The notes: a model not told the origin generated them from the letters alone. Shown: positions 18,115-27,748, counted from the stretch's first letter. The stretch: DNA of 64,000 nucleotides from Streptococcus sanguinis SK355 (GCF_000212855.1 NZ_GL890993.1:478211-542210), one strand, 5' to 3'. Numbers and translations are program-made.

Positions 18115-19203
18115 TTATACTACGCATTCAGCTAAGCGGATAAGGAATTTACGGTCGATACGGCGAAGAAAATCAATGATGTCATCTGAAACAGTATCTC
18201 CGGCATTCAGGATAACTCCTCCATCTGCATTAACAAGATCTTTTTGCAGTGTTTTGCCTACCAGAAGACGTTTTTGCCGATCGATAAAGTCGTTAACAGC
18301 TTTCTTTGCTCCTGACTCTTCTTCAGCAACTGGCGCTGTGCTGATAGTTGTTTCTACTTCCTCAGCAGGTGCTGCCAATACTTCTTCCAAAGCAGCATCC
18401 AGACTCAGCGCTGCATCTGTTTCTTCAACTTCTTCTTCAGCTGGAGCTGTTGTTTCTTGTACCAAGTCTTGGACTTCTGGTTCTTCTGCTGTCTCTACGA
18501 CTGCTTCAGAAAACTCCAACTCAGGAGCAGCAGATCCCAGACCTACAGCAGCCAAGGCCTCTGTCAAATCTGTCGCAGCTTCTTCTTTCACATCTGCTTT
18601 TTCATCTACAACTGGCTCAAATACAGGTGCTTCAGCAACTACTTCCTCAATTTTTTCGGCAGGTTTTGCAGCTTCAGTCTCATGGAGCAAATCTGCTGCA
18701 GCCAGACGGCCCATCTCTACATCTGCTTCAAGATGAGGAGCTGTCTTTTTTTCATCATTGAGGATGATGTACTCTTTACCAATCATCAAGATGCGTGATT
18801 TAGGAATCTGAATTTCCTCGCTAGCATCTTCAGAATTAACCACCAAGTAGCCAATTTCATTCTTTTCGTCAATATGATAGTCAACAACAGTTCCCACCTT
18901 GTTTCCATCAATTGTGATGACAATTTCGTCAAAGACACTACCCTGCTTGTCGTTTAAGACCTTCAGATCTGCCTCTTCCAGCTCTTGAAAAACTGAGCTG
19001 TTTTCTACCATGACCGCAAAGTCACCGATGCCTTGGATGTTCTTGCTAGACAGCAAGGCAAAAGGCTGTTCAGACTGCTTTGACTTAATGACAAAAGTCA
19101 GATTGACCCCCTCGTCAACAAAGACTTCATGGACTTCACCCAGTCCCATCCCTTTTTCAATCTCAATGACAACGGTCCCTGTGATTGTTTTACAACTTTT
19201 CAT
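18115..19203 (-). CDS. Pil-locus acidic protein with PRC-barrel-like N-terminus
   Basis: 362 residues, no signal or membrane segment. The first 160 residues look like two PRC-barrel-type beta units (GLGEVHEVFVDEGVNLTFVI; NKVGTVVDYHIDEKNEIGYL). Then comes a long Ala/Glu/Pro/Val-rich acidic stretch (about 165-300) that is probably disordered, and a short folded C-terminus (KRLLVGKTLQKDLVNADGGV...). Likely a cytosolic adaptor of the pilus machine (pilI by order). Start at 19203 behind AGGGGAAAT. No enzyme motif seen. Confidence 0.7.
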   Translation of the reverse strand: MKSCKTITGTVVIEIEKGMGLGEVHEVFVDEGVNLTFVIKSKQSEQPFALLSSKNIQGIGDFAVMVENSSVFQELEEADLKVLNDKQGSVFDEIVITIDGNKVGTVVDYHIDEKNEIGYLVVNSEDASEEIQIPKSRILMIGKEYIILNDEKKTAPHLEADVEMGRLAAADLLHETEAAKPAEKIEEVVAEAPVFEPVVDEKADVKEEAATDLTEALAAVGLGSAAPELEFSEAVVETAEEPEVQDLVQETTAPAEEEVEETDAALSLDAALEEVLAAPAEEVETTISTAPVAEEESGAKKAVNDFIDRQKRLLVGKTLQKDLVNADGGVILNAGDTVSDDIIDFLRRIDRKFLIRLAECVV

Positions 19204-19258
19204 AATTTCCCCTAAAACCCTTCTAATTGATTACAATCAATTGTATGTTTATATAGTA

Positions 19259-20974
19259 TTAATTTTTCACGATTTTGTCCAGCATGTTGAACGCTTCTTG
19301 ACGAAGATTTTGATCTGAGCTGCCTTGGACAATTTCTTTCAGATAGCTCTCAGCTTCTTGAACTGCATTTGAAGCCAATAATTCCTGACTTTCCAGTAGG
19401 AGGAATTGGAAATAGACTTCTTTATCTCCCGCAGTTGCTGCAGCTGGTCTTGCTTCTGCCGCTTCCTCAGCTTTGAGGATGTCAGTGATTTTCTGAAGCA
19501 AATCTTCTTCTGTCTCATCCGTAGCCGGAACGACCGGAGCAGCTTTGACTTGTGCTTCCTCAGCTTTGAGGATGTCAGCAATTCCCTTGAGCAAGTCTTC
19601 TTCTGTTTCATCTGCAACTGCTTCTTGGATAGGCTCAGCCTGTGTCCAAAGTGCGTCTTCAGAAACTGATTGAACAACCGCTGGTTCAGCAGCTTCTTCA
19701 AATTCAAACGTTTCTGCAGCAGGTTCGAAGCTGCTTTCTTCCTCCCAAGCCTCTGCCACTTCAGCAGTCAAATCTTCCTCTTCAGATCCCAGCAAATCAT
19801 GCTGAATCTGGCTGAGAATATCTTGATAACCCTGAATATCAGCACGATCACGGCTAACCATAGACTCTTCAGTAGCAGAAAATTCTGGCTCTGCAGCTGC
19901 TTGACTGAAGGCGGAATCCATTTTAGCTTGTGGCTCAGTGTCTGAGTCAGCAAAGAAGAGAGATTCTAAGCTGTTTGCTGCTCTCGACTCTTCTGCTCTA
20001 ACTGGCTTGATATCTCCCGTAGCAGCAAAAACATCTTCTAGGCTGTTGCCTCCTACCTCTTCTGCCACTGGCTGCTGAGCATGTTCTTGCTCAGTGAAGA
20101 ATTCTTCCTCATCTTGAGAAATAACACCTGTCACCTCAACCGCCTGCGGTCTGAAGTTGCCATAGCTAGACTCCGTATAGGACATCGGTCTAATCTTAGA
20201 CAGAACAGCTGTCTCAAAGGCTGGATCATCAATATCTGTATAGCCTTGATTGCCGGCTGCATTTGCTTCCGTAGGCTGAATCAGAGAGTTTGCCACCTTA
20301 ATCTTGGTTGCCCCCTCGCGGTGATGAAGCAGGGACTGCAAAAATTCATCATTGGCCTTTTGTGCGCTGTGGTCCATACCCACCATACCGACCTCAGCTG
20401 CCGCTAGCTGACTGTTTGGCTCGTATTCTCCAAAGGCAGGAGCTGTAGCCAAGTTATCAACAGGGTAGAGAGGTTTTACTTTCTCAAATCTTGTCATATC
20501 CTTTTTGATAGAACGGTCTGCTAGGGTGCGACCAGAAGCAGATACTCTCTGCCTTGCCGGACTTTCCTCAGCCTGAACCCTTTCTTTACTTTCCTTTCTC
20601 ATCCTACCGGTTGAAGCATTGGAAAAGTTCAAATCTCTAGCAGATGACAAGCTTGCGCTCGTCGCTTCCACTTTCTTGCGTGGGCTCTTAGCATGCTTCT
20701 GGCTTCTGCTTCGCGCAGAAGCAGTTGCTCTCTTCTTGACTGGAGCTAGCTCCTGTGAAAAGAGTAGCACCATATAGACAGCCAAGGCCAAGGCACAGAG
20801 CCCAACAAAGGCTATGCCGGGAACTTGTTGAAAGAGGAATGGAGCACCAATCGCAAATAGCATGACCCATACTACGAGAAAAAGGCGCTTTATTAATGAA
20901 ATCCTAGAAACAAATAAAATGCTAATCGTATGCAGTGCTATAAGCCCTGCTCCAAAAGGTAAAAAATATGCCAT
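19259..20974 (-). CDS. Pil-locus membrane protein with long acidic repeat-bearing cytosolic tail
   Basis: 571 residues from the ATG at 20974 (a GTG at 20998 would add 8). Three or four membrane segments fill the first 100 residues, followed by a basic stretch, then more than 400 mostly acidic, low-complexity residues and a helical C-terminus like a TPR unit (LLESQELLASNAVQEAESYL). A roughly 22-residue unit with core DETEEDLL..I.DILKAEEA is present twice. By order this would be pilH, a gene without homologues in other Tfp systems; that assignment is tentative. Confidence 0.7.
   Translation of the reverse strand: MAYFLPFGAGLIALHTISILFVSRISLIKRLFLVVWVMLFAIGAPFLFQQVPGIAFVGLCALALAVYMVLLFSQELAPVKKRATASARSRSQKHAKSPRKKVEATSASLSSARDLNFSNASTGRMRKESKERVQAEESPARQRVSASGRTLADRSIKKDMTRFEKVKPLYPVDNLATAPAFGEYEPNSQLAAAEVGMVGMDHSAQKANDEFLQSLLHHREGATKIKVANSLIQPTEANAAGNQGYTDIDDPAFETAVLSKIRPMSYTESSYGNFRPQAVEVTGVISQDEEEFFTEQEHAQQPVAEEVGGNSLEDVFAATGDIKPVRAEESRAANSLESLFFADSDTEPQAKMDSAFSQAAAEPEFSATEESMVSRDRADIQGYQDILSQIQHDLLGSEEEDLTAEVAEAWEEESSFEPAAETFEFEEAAEPAVVQSVSEDALWTQAEPIQEAVADETEEDLLKGIADILKAEEAQVKAAPVVPATDETEEDLLQKITDILKAEEAAEARPAAATAGDKEVYFQFLLLESQELLASNAVQEAESYLKEIVQGSSDQNLRQEAFNMLDKIVKN
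19460..19621 (-). repeat. Tandem internal duplication in the pilH-position gene
   Basis: Two copies of a unit encoding DETEEDLL(K/Q)xIxDILKAEEA, separated by about 9 residues, with clear DNA similarity as well. Likely a recent in-frame duplication that can vary in copy number. Confidence 0.7.
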
Positions 20975-21072
20975 TTGAATATTTTCGACACCCCCCACTT
21001 TCTAAATGATATTAAACTTTTTCAATGCAAAACCAGTCTTGATTTTGTTTTTCCATAAACTCCATTAAAACC

Positions 21073-21098
21073 CAGAATAGACTCGGGCGTCTATTCTG
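21073..21098 (-). terminator. Hairpin between pilO and the downstream pil genes
   Basis: CAGAATAGAC/GTCTATTCTG, a perfect 10-base stem with a 6-base loop, followed on minus by GGGTTTTAATG. It could end or attenuate the pilF-pilO transcript before the three accessory genes and pilD. The 264 bases from 20999 to 21262 otherwise hold no gene; a convincing promoter is not obvious. Confidence 0.65.
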
Positions 21099-21262
21099 AG
21101 TTTGCTTGTATTATACTTCAAATATCTCTATGTTTTAGTTTACTATAAATGCACCGTGAATACTAGTCTAATAACTTGGTTTTTAGCATTTTTTTTAGAA
21201 AAATTTACACATGCTCTTGAAATTTTAAACCATAGACTTATTTGGTATTTTTTCAAAGTATT

Positions 21263-22849
21263 TTAGCTAACTACCAAGTTGTTCACAGATAGGTTATCCA
21301 GCTTCATAGTCGTTTCAGGGCTTTCTCCACTTGGAGTTTCGAAGTAGTAACCTACAATAGTCATTGGATAGCTGAATCCTGGAATGTTTTCAGGATCGAA
21401 GCTAACTTCGCGCCAGCCAGTCCAGCTGTTGGGACGAATGACATGAAGATAAATCTTCTGACCGCTGGCATTCTTAACAATCAAGCCAATCTTGCCCTGC
21501 CATTGATTAGACATAGATAGAGAGAAGCTGATAGCATCCGGCTTATTGTTCAAGGATACATACGGTGCTGCAAATTCCATTTCATACATAGTAGAAGACT
21601 TGGTTGCTGGAATCTTAACTATATTGGAACCTGAACCTTCAAGGAAGTCCGTATTGTCAACCGTCACATCATACTGATTGCTGCCGCCTGACTGAATCAG
21701 CTTCAGTGGTGATTCGAAGCGGTAGATAGTTGATGAATTGTAATAAGCTGACAGACCATCGTTCCGACTAGACTGAGTGCTAAGCTGCTCCAGATAAGAT
21801 GGAGCTAGATTGGTACTGCTGTTAGCATTCGCGCTGCTAGTTGTATTGGTTGTTGCGGCCCCCAAACTGCCCTTATTGCCAGTTGCATCTGTGCCGCCAC
21901 CAGCTGTCGTTACAGATATAGAACCCGCCTGCCAAGTCGGAATCGCAAATGGAGACTCCCAGTTAGCAAACTGAATCGGTGTCTTATCGACATTGCTCTC
22001 TAGAGTCACATAGCGCTCGACGTCTTTAACCTGATAGAAACGTAGCTTGATTTTACCGCTGGTTAGATCAGGGTTTTTGTTTTCCTCCGTGCTAGACAGG
22101 CTTTTCTTTCCGCCTAATTCCAGCTCGCTGGAAACGATTTTTTGTTGATTGCCATCAATCAATTCCAACAATTTCAGAACCTGTGTATAAGTTCCTTCGA
22201 ACTCAATGTCCGCTGTCATCTGCGTGATGTTGGTATTATTGGTCGTTCCGTTCCCTGGTGTCGCTGTATTAGCTGCAGTTGTTGTTGCAGTATTCGCATC
22301 AGATGAAGAACTGCTGCTAGATGAAGATGAAGACGAGGTACCAGACGAGCTAGAGGTCGTACTGGATGAAGAAGACGTCTCACTCGAGCTTGAACTGCTA
22401 GTCGTACCAGAAGAGTTGGAGTTTTGCCCTTTGGACGAAGTCGCAGCCAATCCCTCCTGCTGGAGTTCCAACTCTGTGCTCTCAGTGTAGTTGACAGACT
22501 TGAATTTAATACCGCTTTCGTTGACTAGCTTGTCAATCAAGAAGATAAACTCCCCTTGATTGGTCGTACCATAGTATTTCTTAGCCTGATCCAGAGTCTT
22601 AGCATTCAATGTTTGGAGCTGTTTGGTAAGAGACTTCCTCTGACTAATCTTGGCATTCTTGCCTTCCAACTCTGTCGAGATAGTTGCATGCTCTTCAGCT
22701 AACTGCGCCATCCGTGTATAAGAATTTGTTACCAGATACCCACCACCAGCAAGTACCGCTACTCCTCCAACACAGGCCAACAATTTCTTGTCACGCTCAT
22801 TTAAATTACTCAGGATTTTTTTCTTTTCTTTCTCATTTTTGCTCTTCAT
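21263..22849 (-). CDS. pilO: PilO-like alignment subcomplex protein, much extended
   Basis: 528 residues against about 200 for usual PilO. One N-terminal membrane segment (about 22-42), a coiled coil, half of a ferredoxin-like fold, then a Ser/Thr/Asn linker of roughly 70 residues (about 139-208), the rest of the PilO-like fold (TADIEFEGTYTQVLKLLELI), and an added C-terminal beta-rich domain (about 350-528) resembling a carbohydrate-binding jelly roll. Together with PilM and PilN it should form the inner-membrane platform. Start overlaps pilN by 17 bases. Confidence 0.82.
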   Translation of the reverse strand: MKSKNEKEKKKILSNLNERDKKLLACVGGVAVLAGGGYLVTNSYTRMAQLAEEHATISTELEGKNAKISQRKSLTKQLQTLNAKTLDQAKKYYGTTNQGEFIFLIDKLVNESGIKFKSVNYTESTELELQQEGLAATSSKGQNSNSSGTTSSSSSSETSSSSSTTSSSSGTSSSSSSSSSSSSDANTATTTAANTATPGNGTTNNTNITQMTADIEFEGTYTQVLKLLELIDGNQQKIVSSELELGGKKSLSSTEENKNPDLTSGKIKLRFYQVKDVERYVTLESNVDKTPIQFANWESPFAIPTWQAGSISVTTAGGGTDATGNKGSLGAATTNTTSSANANSSTNLAPSYLEQLSTQSSRNDGLSAYYNSSTIYRFESPLKLIQSGGSNQYDVTVDNTDFLEGSGSNIVKIPATKSSTMYEMEFAAPYVSLNNKPDAISFSLSMSNQWQGKIGLIVKNASGQKIYLHVIRPNSWTGWREVSFDPENIPGFSYPMTIVGYYFETPSGESPETTMKLDNLSVNNLVVS

Positions 22850-23414
22850 TGAAATCTACATCCTTCGTCAAAATTTTAATGTTAAACTTGTACACTGTAT
22901 TGTTATCCTTTTCCTCGCGAGTAATGTTGTCCACAAAAATATGGTTAAACTTCTCAGACTTACGAAGCTCTTCCTCAAACTTAGCGATAGAAAGATGCTC
23001 TTGAGACGAACCATTGATTTCTACATTGTCGTTATTAATCTTGATATCGTCAAAGACCAAGTTTCTTGTCACATTTTTATTAAGGAAGTCCATAAAGGCT
23101 TTGTTTACTCGGTGCAGGCGGCGGAAGTCGCCTTCTAGGCTGGTAAAGAGAAGTTCGTCATTCTTGACCGTAACAATCTTATCTTCAGTCTCAGAGACTG
23201 CCTTCAGCTCTTGAGCCATCTCTGGACTCTTGAGTGTCTGCTCCGCTCGGTCAATCTCGCCTTGGAGGTGCATAGCGCTAAACTGGAAGAAACCAATCAG
23301 CACAATCATAATCGCTACAATCCCAGCAAAAGCCGAAATAGCAGCAAGTTTCAGTGGACTAGCCTTAGCCGGTGCCACATGATATTTTGAAAAGTAGTTT
23401 AAATCTCTCCGCAT
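22833..23414 (-). CDS. pilN: PilN, alignment subcomplex membrane protein
   Basis: 193 residues: short basic cytosolic N-terminus (DLNYFSKYHVAPAKASP, the region that binds PilM in other systems), one membrane segment (about 25-47), coiled coil and a small periplasm-type domain. Starts on the last base of pilM and overlaps pilO, so the three are probably translationally coupled. Normal PilN size. Confidence 0.85.
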   Translation of the reverse strand: MRRDLNYFSKYHVAPAKASPLKLAAISAFAGIVAIMIVLIGFFQFSAMHLQGEIDRAEQTLKSPEMAQELKAVSETEDKIVTVKNDELLFTSLEGDFRRLHRVNKAFMDFLNKNVTRNLVFDDIKINNDNVEINGSSQEHLSIAKFEEELRKSEKFNHIFVDNITREEKDNNTVYKFNIKILTKDVDFNEEQK

Positions 23415-24826
23415 TAGTTTGCTCTCCTAATCAACATGGCTGTAGCTGGAATGAACTCCGCATTAAACTCGGCAGAACCTTCCCACAGTACATTCTCATA
23501 ATCTACGTTATCAATTGAGATGAATTCCCGATTCATGCTCTGCTTCAGAATAGCTGCCAACTGCCAGCAAATGTCCTGGTCACCAAAGACGTAGAAGCTG
23601 TCAATGTTGAGACCAGTTGACCCGCTAAAGAAGTTTTCAGTATTGAGAATGTGGTTCTTAGCATCAGCCACCCACTCATCCAAGGCCCTCTTCAAGAGAC
23701 CCGTATCCAGATCATCTGAAGCCACTGCTGGAAGCTTCTGCAATAGACTAGCGTCGTCTGCATAGCTCAGGATGTCCTTGTAGCCACGGTTGAGATAGTT
23801 GCTGGTCACAAACTTGCCTTCTGAGTAGAGATAAACACCAATGAAGCTCTTGCTCAGATGTACCATGCCGACATTTTCCTTGGTCAGCTTCTTAGCACGA
23901 TTGTTAACCGCCTGAACGCGTTCCAGCCATTTTTCAAAGGTATTAGACTGAAGGTCAAAGACATAAGGTGTCAGCTTCAAATTCTCAGCCAAGCCCAGAT
24001 ATTGCTCTACCACGCCTTTTGGCACAGCATAGACCATGAGTGAGCGAGTATCTTCATCAAGCGGAAAAACTGAATTAGACTCCTGCTCTTGGAATTGAAT
24101 AACATAAGAAGTCGGATCGATATCCAGATATTGCTGGAGCTCGTAAGATACCAAGCCCTCAATATCCTCATCATTCTGCACACTAGCGGCTACATCAACC
24201 GAACGGGCGATGATATTGGTATTGCCCAGAGCAAAGAAAGCGTACTTAGCAGTGATTGCATGCTGCTCCATCAGGTCACTGATAATGTTTTTGAGAGTAA
24301 TTGGGTCGATAATCTCACTATTCAGTACAACACCTTCTGGCAGATTGGCAGATGCCATCTTGATAATCTCCAGTTCATTGCGCTTCTGTCTAGCAACAAC
24401 CAGATAGACTGATTCGTCAGTGAAGTCAATAGCCATCAGATTGCCCTTAATTGGTTTACCAAACATAGTGTAAGGTGCATGCATTCTAGTGACCGGTTGG
24501 CTCGCCGCACCACTGCCTTTCTTAGCAAAGAGCGAACGATTTCCAGACTTAGCAGGCATATCATCACTGCCACTATTCTTAGAAAAGAGCGGCTTGTTGA
24601 GCTTGGTTAAGAAGCTCCCTTTTGCCGTTGACTTTTCCTCATCGTCAAAGTCTTCTTGACGATCTGACTTGATTTGAACTCCTTGAATAGATAAGTGTTC
24701 TTTATGTTTCCCTTTTGATGAGAAGAGCGGTTTATTTAATTTTCCTAAAAATGAGCCTTTTTTCTCATTATCTTCTTCGTCCAGAGCTCTTCTGCGCCCC
24801 TTGGACGAAAACATATTTTTTGCCAT
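23414..24826 (-). CDS. pilM: PilM, actin-like cytosolic alignment protein with repeat-bearing N-terminus
   Basis: 470 residues. From about residue 125 it is an actin/FtsA-like PilM (MAIDFTDESVYLVVARQ; later MVYAVPKGVVEQYLGLAE and a C-terminal nucleotide-fold part). The first 120 residues are an extra charged, likely disordered extension with the motif KGSFLxKLNKPLFS twice (about residues 23-36 and 69-82) and a weaker third copy (NRSLFAKKG, about 96-104). PilM binds the N-terminus of PilN. The extension is not part of the usual family. Confidence 0.87.
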   Translation of the reverse strand: MAKNMFSSKGRRRALDEEDNEKKGSFLGKLNKPLFSSKGKHKEHLSIQGVQIKSDRQEDFDDEEKSTAKGSFLTKLNKPLFSKNSGSDDMPAKSGNRSLFAKKGSGAASQPVTRMHAPYTMFGKPIKGNLMAIDFTDESVYLVVARQKRNELEIIKMASANLPEGVVLNSEIIDPITLKNIISDLMEQHAITAKYAFFALGNTNIIARSVDVAASVQNDEDIEGLVSYELQQYLDIDPTSYVIQFQEQESNSVFPLDEDTRSLMVYAVPKGVVEQYLGLAENLKLTPYVFDLQSNTFEKWLERVQAVNNRAKKLTKENVGMVHLSKSFIGVYLYSEGKFVTSNYLNRGYKDILSYADDASLLQKLPAVASDDLDTGLLKRALDEWVADAKNHILNTENFFSGSTGLNIDSFYVFGDQDICWQLAAILKQSMNREFISIDNVDYENVLWEGSAEFNAEFIPATAMLIRRAN

Positions 24827-24869
24827 AATCTCCTAATCTCCCTTATTTTTCCTAAAAACTATTTCACTA

Positions 24870-26330
24870 TTAGCTTGCCTTATACTTATCGCGGAAGTAT
24901 TCAGCAAGTTTTTGTATATTGCTGTTATTCAGACTTTCAGTATAAACTGCAAACTCATTAATGTAAGTATTGCCACCAAAGATAATCTGACCACTACTAA
25001 TATTATGCGTCGTTCTGTTTCTGGTCAGCGAAACTGTTTTATTATAGACTGATTGTCCATTGATAAAAATTTCAATCCCTAAAGAGCCATTCTTCGCAGC
25101 ACTGCGCACTTGTATAGAATTATCATTACTATAGTCTAACTTAACATTTTGTATATATTCCTGACCACCGTTATTAGCTGTAGTTGTATCTACTGTTTTA
25201 ATAGCAATTCTACCATCGTTTTCCAGATTGATCCCCCAAGTTAGTGTATCATCTAGTTTATAGGTTAGAAGCGGTCCGGTCTGCTGACGATTCCCAATCA
25301 ATACAGAAGTCGTATAGCCATTATTAAAATTATGATTACTAAACTGCATCGTACGGCCATCAAGTGCTATTAACTGTCGAGTCTGGTTAATTGCAGGCTC
25401 TTTATAATTCAGAACAGGGATAGTCGCACCATAAACAACATCATTAAAATAATCTCTTACTTCTGTATTAGTATGTAACTGATTATCCGTTGGTATAAGC
25501 GAGGTAGTATTTCCATTCTTAAGCAGAGCCAAGTCGGCATCTGTATGAAGACGCACGTTCTGTGTAACTGGCAGACCCATAATCCAGATACGGTCTGCTT
25601 CCTGATAATTTCCTACCCGTCCATAAGAGTTAATGGCTCGGGCAGCAAAAGTCAGGTACTTCCCTCTCATATCATCTGTAATATGTATCCCGGTTTCTAA
25701 CTTTGATAATTGTTTAAAATCTGTCGGCATTTCTGGAAAAAGCGTCTGAGATATAGTGCCGTCACCTTTTTGGCCTATCGTTCCCACTGGGACAATGCCA
25801 GACACCCCTTGTCCTATAGCACGATCACTTAGAAACCATCCAGATTCTGTGTAAATCCTAGTTTTACTCTTTTTCTTACTATCAGCTATTTCTACTTTGC
25901 CGCCGGGAGTCGTTATCCCCATACCAGCATAATAATACCTTTTCCCACTAGGGATAGTAACCTTCATATCAGGAAGTCCCAGCGGGGTTTCGATTGCATT
26001 AGCAGCAAAAAGATGGATTTTTTTGATTCTATCATTATAAGACAGATTTGTACCTTTTACATCAATACTCTGCTTGGTTCCATTACCGATTTGGTAAGTA
26101 AAGGTTTCAATATCTGTTCCTGTACCTTCGTGTTTCTTGCTTTCAGCCAGTTGTTTCTCGAAAGACTCCTGAATATCAAAGTTGATAGCATTCTGACTTC
26201 GCTGACGGAGAATATTATTAAAACTCCCAGAAAAGAAGGTCAAGAACCCTGCCGCAATAACTCCAATCAGAATCAGAGAAACCAAGACTTCGACCAGTGT
26301 AATCCCTCTGTGTCTCTTTAATCTTTTCAT
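24870..26330 (-). CDS. pilC: PilC, modular minor pilin with LamG/concanavalin-like domain
   Basis: 486 residues. Class III leader MKRLKRHRG followed by ITLVEVLVSLILIG, with Glu at +5, a normal pilin helix. A pilin module (to about 150) is followed by a large C-terminal region ending in a LamG-like jelly roll (about 300-486: DDTLTWGINLENDGRIAIK ... GQIIFGGNTYINEFAVYTES). In S. sanguinis PilC is known as a modular pilin with a lectin-type fold, thought to sit at the pilus tip and bind host glycans. Follows pilB by 12 bases. Confidence 0.9.
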   Translation of the reverse strand: MKRLKRHRGITLVEVLVSLILIGVIAAGFLTFFSGSFNNILRQRSQNAINFDIQESFEKQLAESKKHEGTGTDIETFTYQIGNGTKQSIDVKGTNLSYNDRIKKIHLFAANAIETPLGLPDMKVTIPSGKRYYYAGMGITTPGGKVEIADSKKKSKTRIYTESGWFLSDRAIGQGVSGIVPVGTIGQKGDGTISQTLFPEMPTDFKQLSKLETGIHITDDMRGKYLTFAARAINSYGRVGNYQEADRIWIMGLPVTQNVRLHTDADLALLKNGNTTSLIPTDNQLHTNTEVRDYFNDVVYGATIPVLNYKEPAINQTRQLIALDGRTMQFSNHNFNNGYTTSVLIGNRQQTGPLLTYKLDDTLTWGINLENDGRIAIKTVDTTTANNGGQEYIQNVKLDYSNDNSIQVRSAAKNGSLGIEIFINGQSVYNKTVSLTRNRTTHNISSGQIIFGGNTYINEFAVYTESLNNSNIQKLAEYFRDKYKAS

Positions 26331-26342
26331 CTCTGCTCCCTT

Positions 26343-27731
26343 CTACGGCCCTGATACAAACCACAAATCCTGTTGAATTTGCTTTTTAATGTCAGAAAAG
26401 GTCTTTTGCAAAGCTTCTTCATTCGTAGCTGATACATATTTAGTCTCCATACCACCCTCGCCAATCCTATCTGTCAAACTTTGACCATAAGCGATTTCAT
26501 GGTTCACACCAGAAAAACCAATCACATTGACCCGCTTAACACCAAGGCCAAATTTTTTAGACACTTCTCCAGCATAAGCAATAGAGTTTTCACGCGTTAT
26601 GGAATCTCTAGAATACAAATCATAACCCAGACGACTGTACTCATACCCTAAAGTTGGGGACAGATCATAAATAGGATTGTTAAAAGTTACACGACCAACT
26701 CCCTGGCTAAGATCCACTCTATTGCCAGCGTACAACGCCCTTGAATCTACTAAATAAGCATTAGGTATCCCGTCAGTCAATAGAACTATATATTTAAGCT
26801 GAGCTGGTTGAGACTGCAGACTAATCATCCCATAGCGAAGTCCGTCCCCTGGATTTGTAACACCATCCGGGTTTAAATTTTCACGTTTAGTTATGGTGGC
26901 TATAATAGTATTTGTACCGTTATCTAAATTAGAAAAATTTTGTTGAATATATTTTGCTGAAGTAGAGAAGCCCACTAAGTTCACACTAACATTCCCAATT
27001 TCCGCAAGGTCCTTGATCATGATTACGGATTTCTTTCGTAGAATATCCATACGACTCTCATTACCAGTTTTTTCAACATTTCTTCCCTGCAAATCCCAAT
27101 TCATGGAACCAGATGTATCAAAAACAAAAGAAACAGCAATATTCATCTGCCCTTGAATAGGGTCAGTTCGATAAGCAATAGCAATCCCTTTCTTGCCTTT
27201 AGCAACTTTAGAGAAGACCTGCTTAGTATTAAGAGCTGATATAGCTGTATCAATAGACAACTTATTGTTAGTATCTGGATATTTACCAGACAGGTTATAA
27301 CTAATCAAGCGATTGTCCTGATAAGCGCCCTCTGTCTTAAACTCCAAGTCCAACTTCATATTATAGAGAGATTTGGTTCCCAACTCGCTGACATCCCAGT
27401 CCTGTTTTTTCTTGTTCCAGACATAGTTCATAACCTTCTTGCCATCCGCAGATAGGCCAATGTAGCTCCATTCTCTGCTTAGTCCTTGCTTGGAACCTTT
27501 GAACTTGCTGTCATCCAAGACAAAGATTGAGGTTGCCTTACCAACGGTTCGATCCACATACTGCATGGAGGTTCGCATTTCCGCTTGAATACTGGCTTCA
27601 CGCTCAATCAATTCTCGGCTGGAAAACATGGTGTTAAATATAACACCAATGATGAGTGCTATCATGCTCATCAACATAATAGCCATAACCATCTCGACTA
27701 GGGTAAAACCTTTTTGTATTTGTTTCATCAT
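26343..27731 (-). CDS. pilB: PilB, modular minor pilin with von Willebrand factor A domain
   Basis: 462 residues. Leader MMKQIQKG then FTLVEMVMAIMLMS. After a pilin module (about 9-190) comes a VWA domain with an intact MIDAS start (FDTSGSMNW, about residues 205-212) and the later Thr and Asp positions (LVGFSTSA; YIVLLTDGIPNA). The S. sanguinis PilB VWA module is known to be an adhesin for extracellular matrix proteins at the pilus tip. Start preceded by AGGTAGGAATG. Confidence 0.92.
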   Translation of the reverse strand: MMKQIQKGFTLVEMVMAIMLMSMIALIIGVIFNTMFSSRELIEREASIQAEMRTSMQYVDRTVGKATSIFVLDDSKFKGSKQGLSREWSYIGLSADGKKVMNYVWNKKKQDWDVSELGTKSLYNMKLDLEFKTEGAYQDNRLISYNLSGKYPDTNNKLSIDTAISALNTKQVFSKVAKGKKGIAIAYRTDPIQGQMNIAVSFVFDTSGSMNWDLQGRNVEKTGNESRMDILRKKSVIMIKDLAEIGNVSVNLVGFSTSAKYIQQNFSNLDNGTNTIIATITKRENLNPDGVTNPGDGLRYGMISLQSQPAQLKYIVLLTDGIPNAYLVDSRALYAGNRVDLSQGVGRVTFNNPIYDLSPTLGYEYSRLGYDLYSRDSITRENSIAYAGEVSKKFGLGVKRVNVIGFSGVNHEIAYGQSLTDRIGEGGMETKYVSATNEEALQKTFSDIKKQIQQDLWFVSGP

Positions 27732-27748
27732 TCCTACCTAATTTATTT

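Noticed and set aside
18176..18798. Ser/Ala- and Leu-rich plus-strand frames
   Set aside because: Antisense reading of the Ala/Glu-rich acidic gene; composition explained by that.
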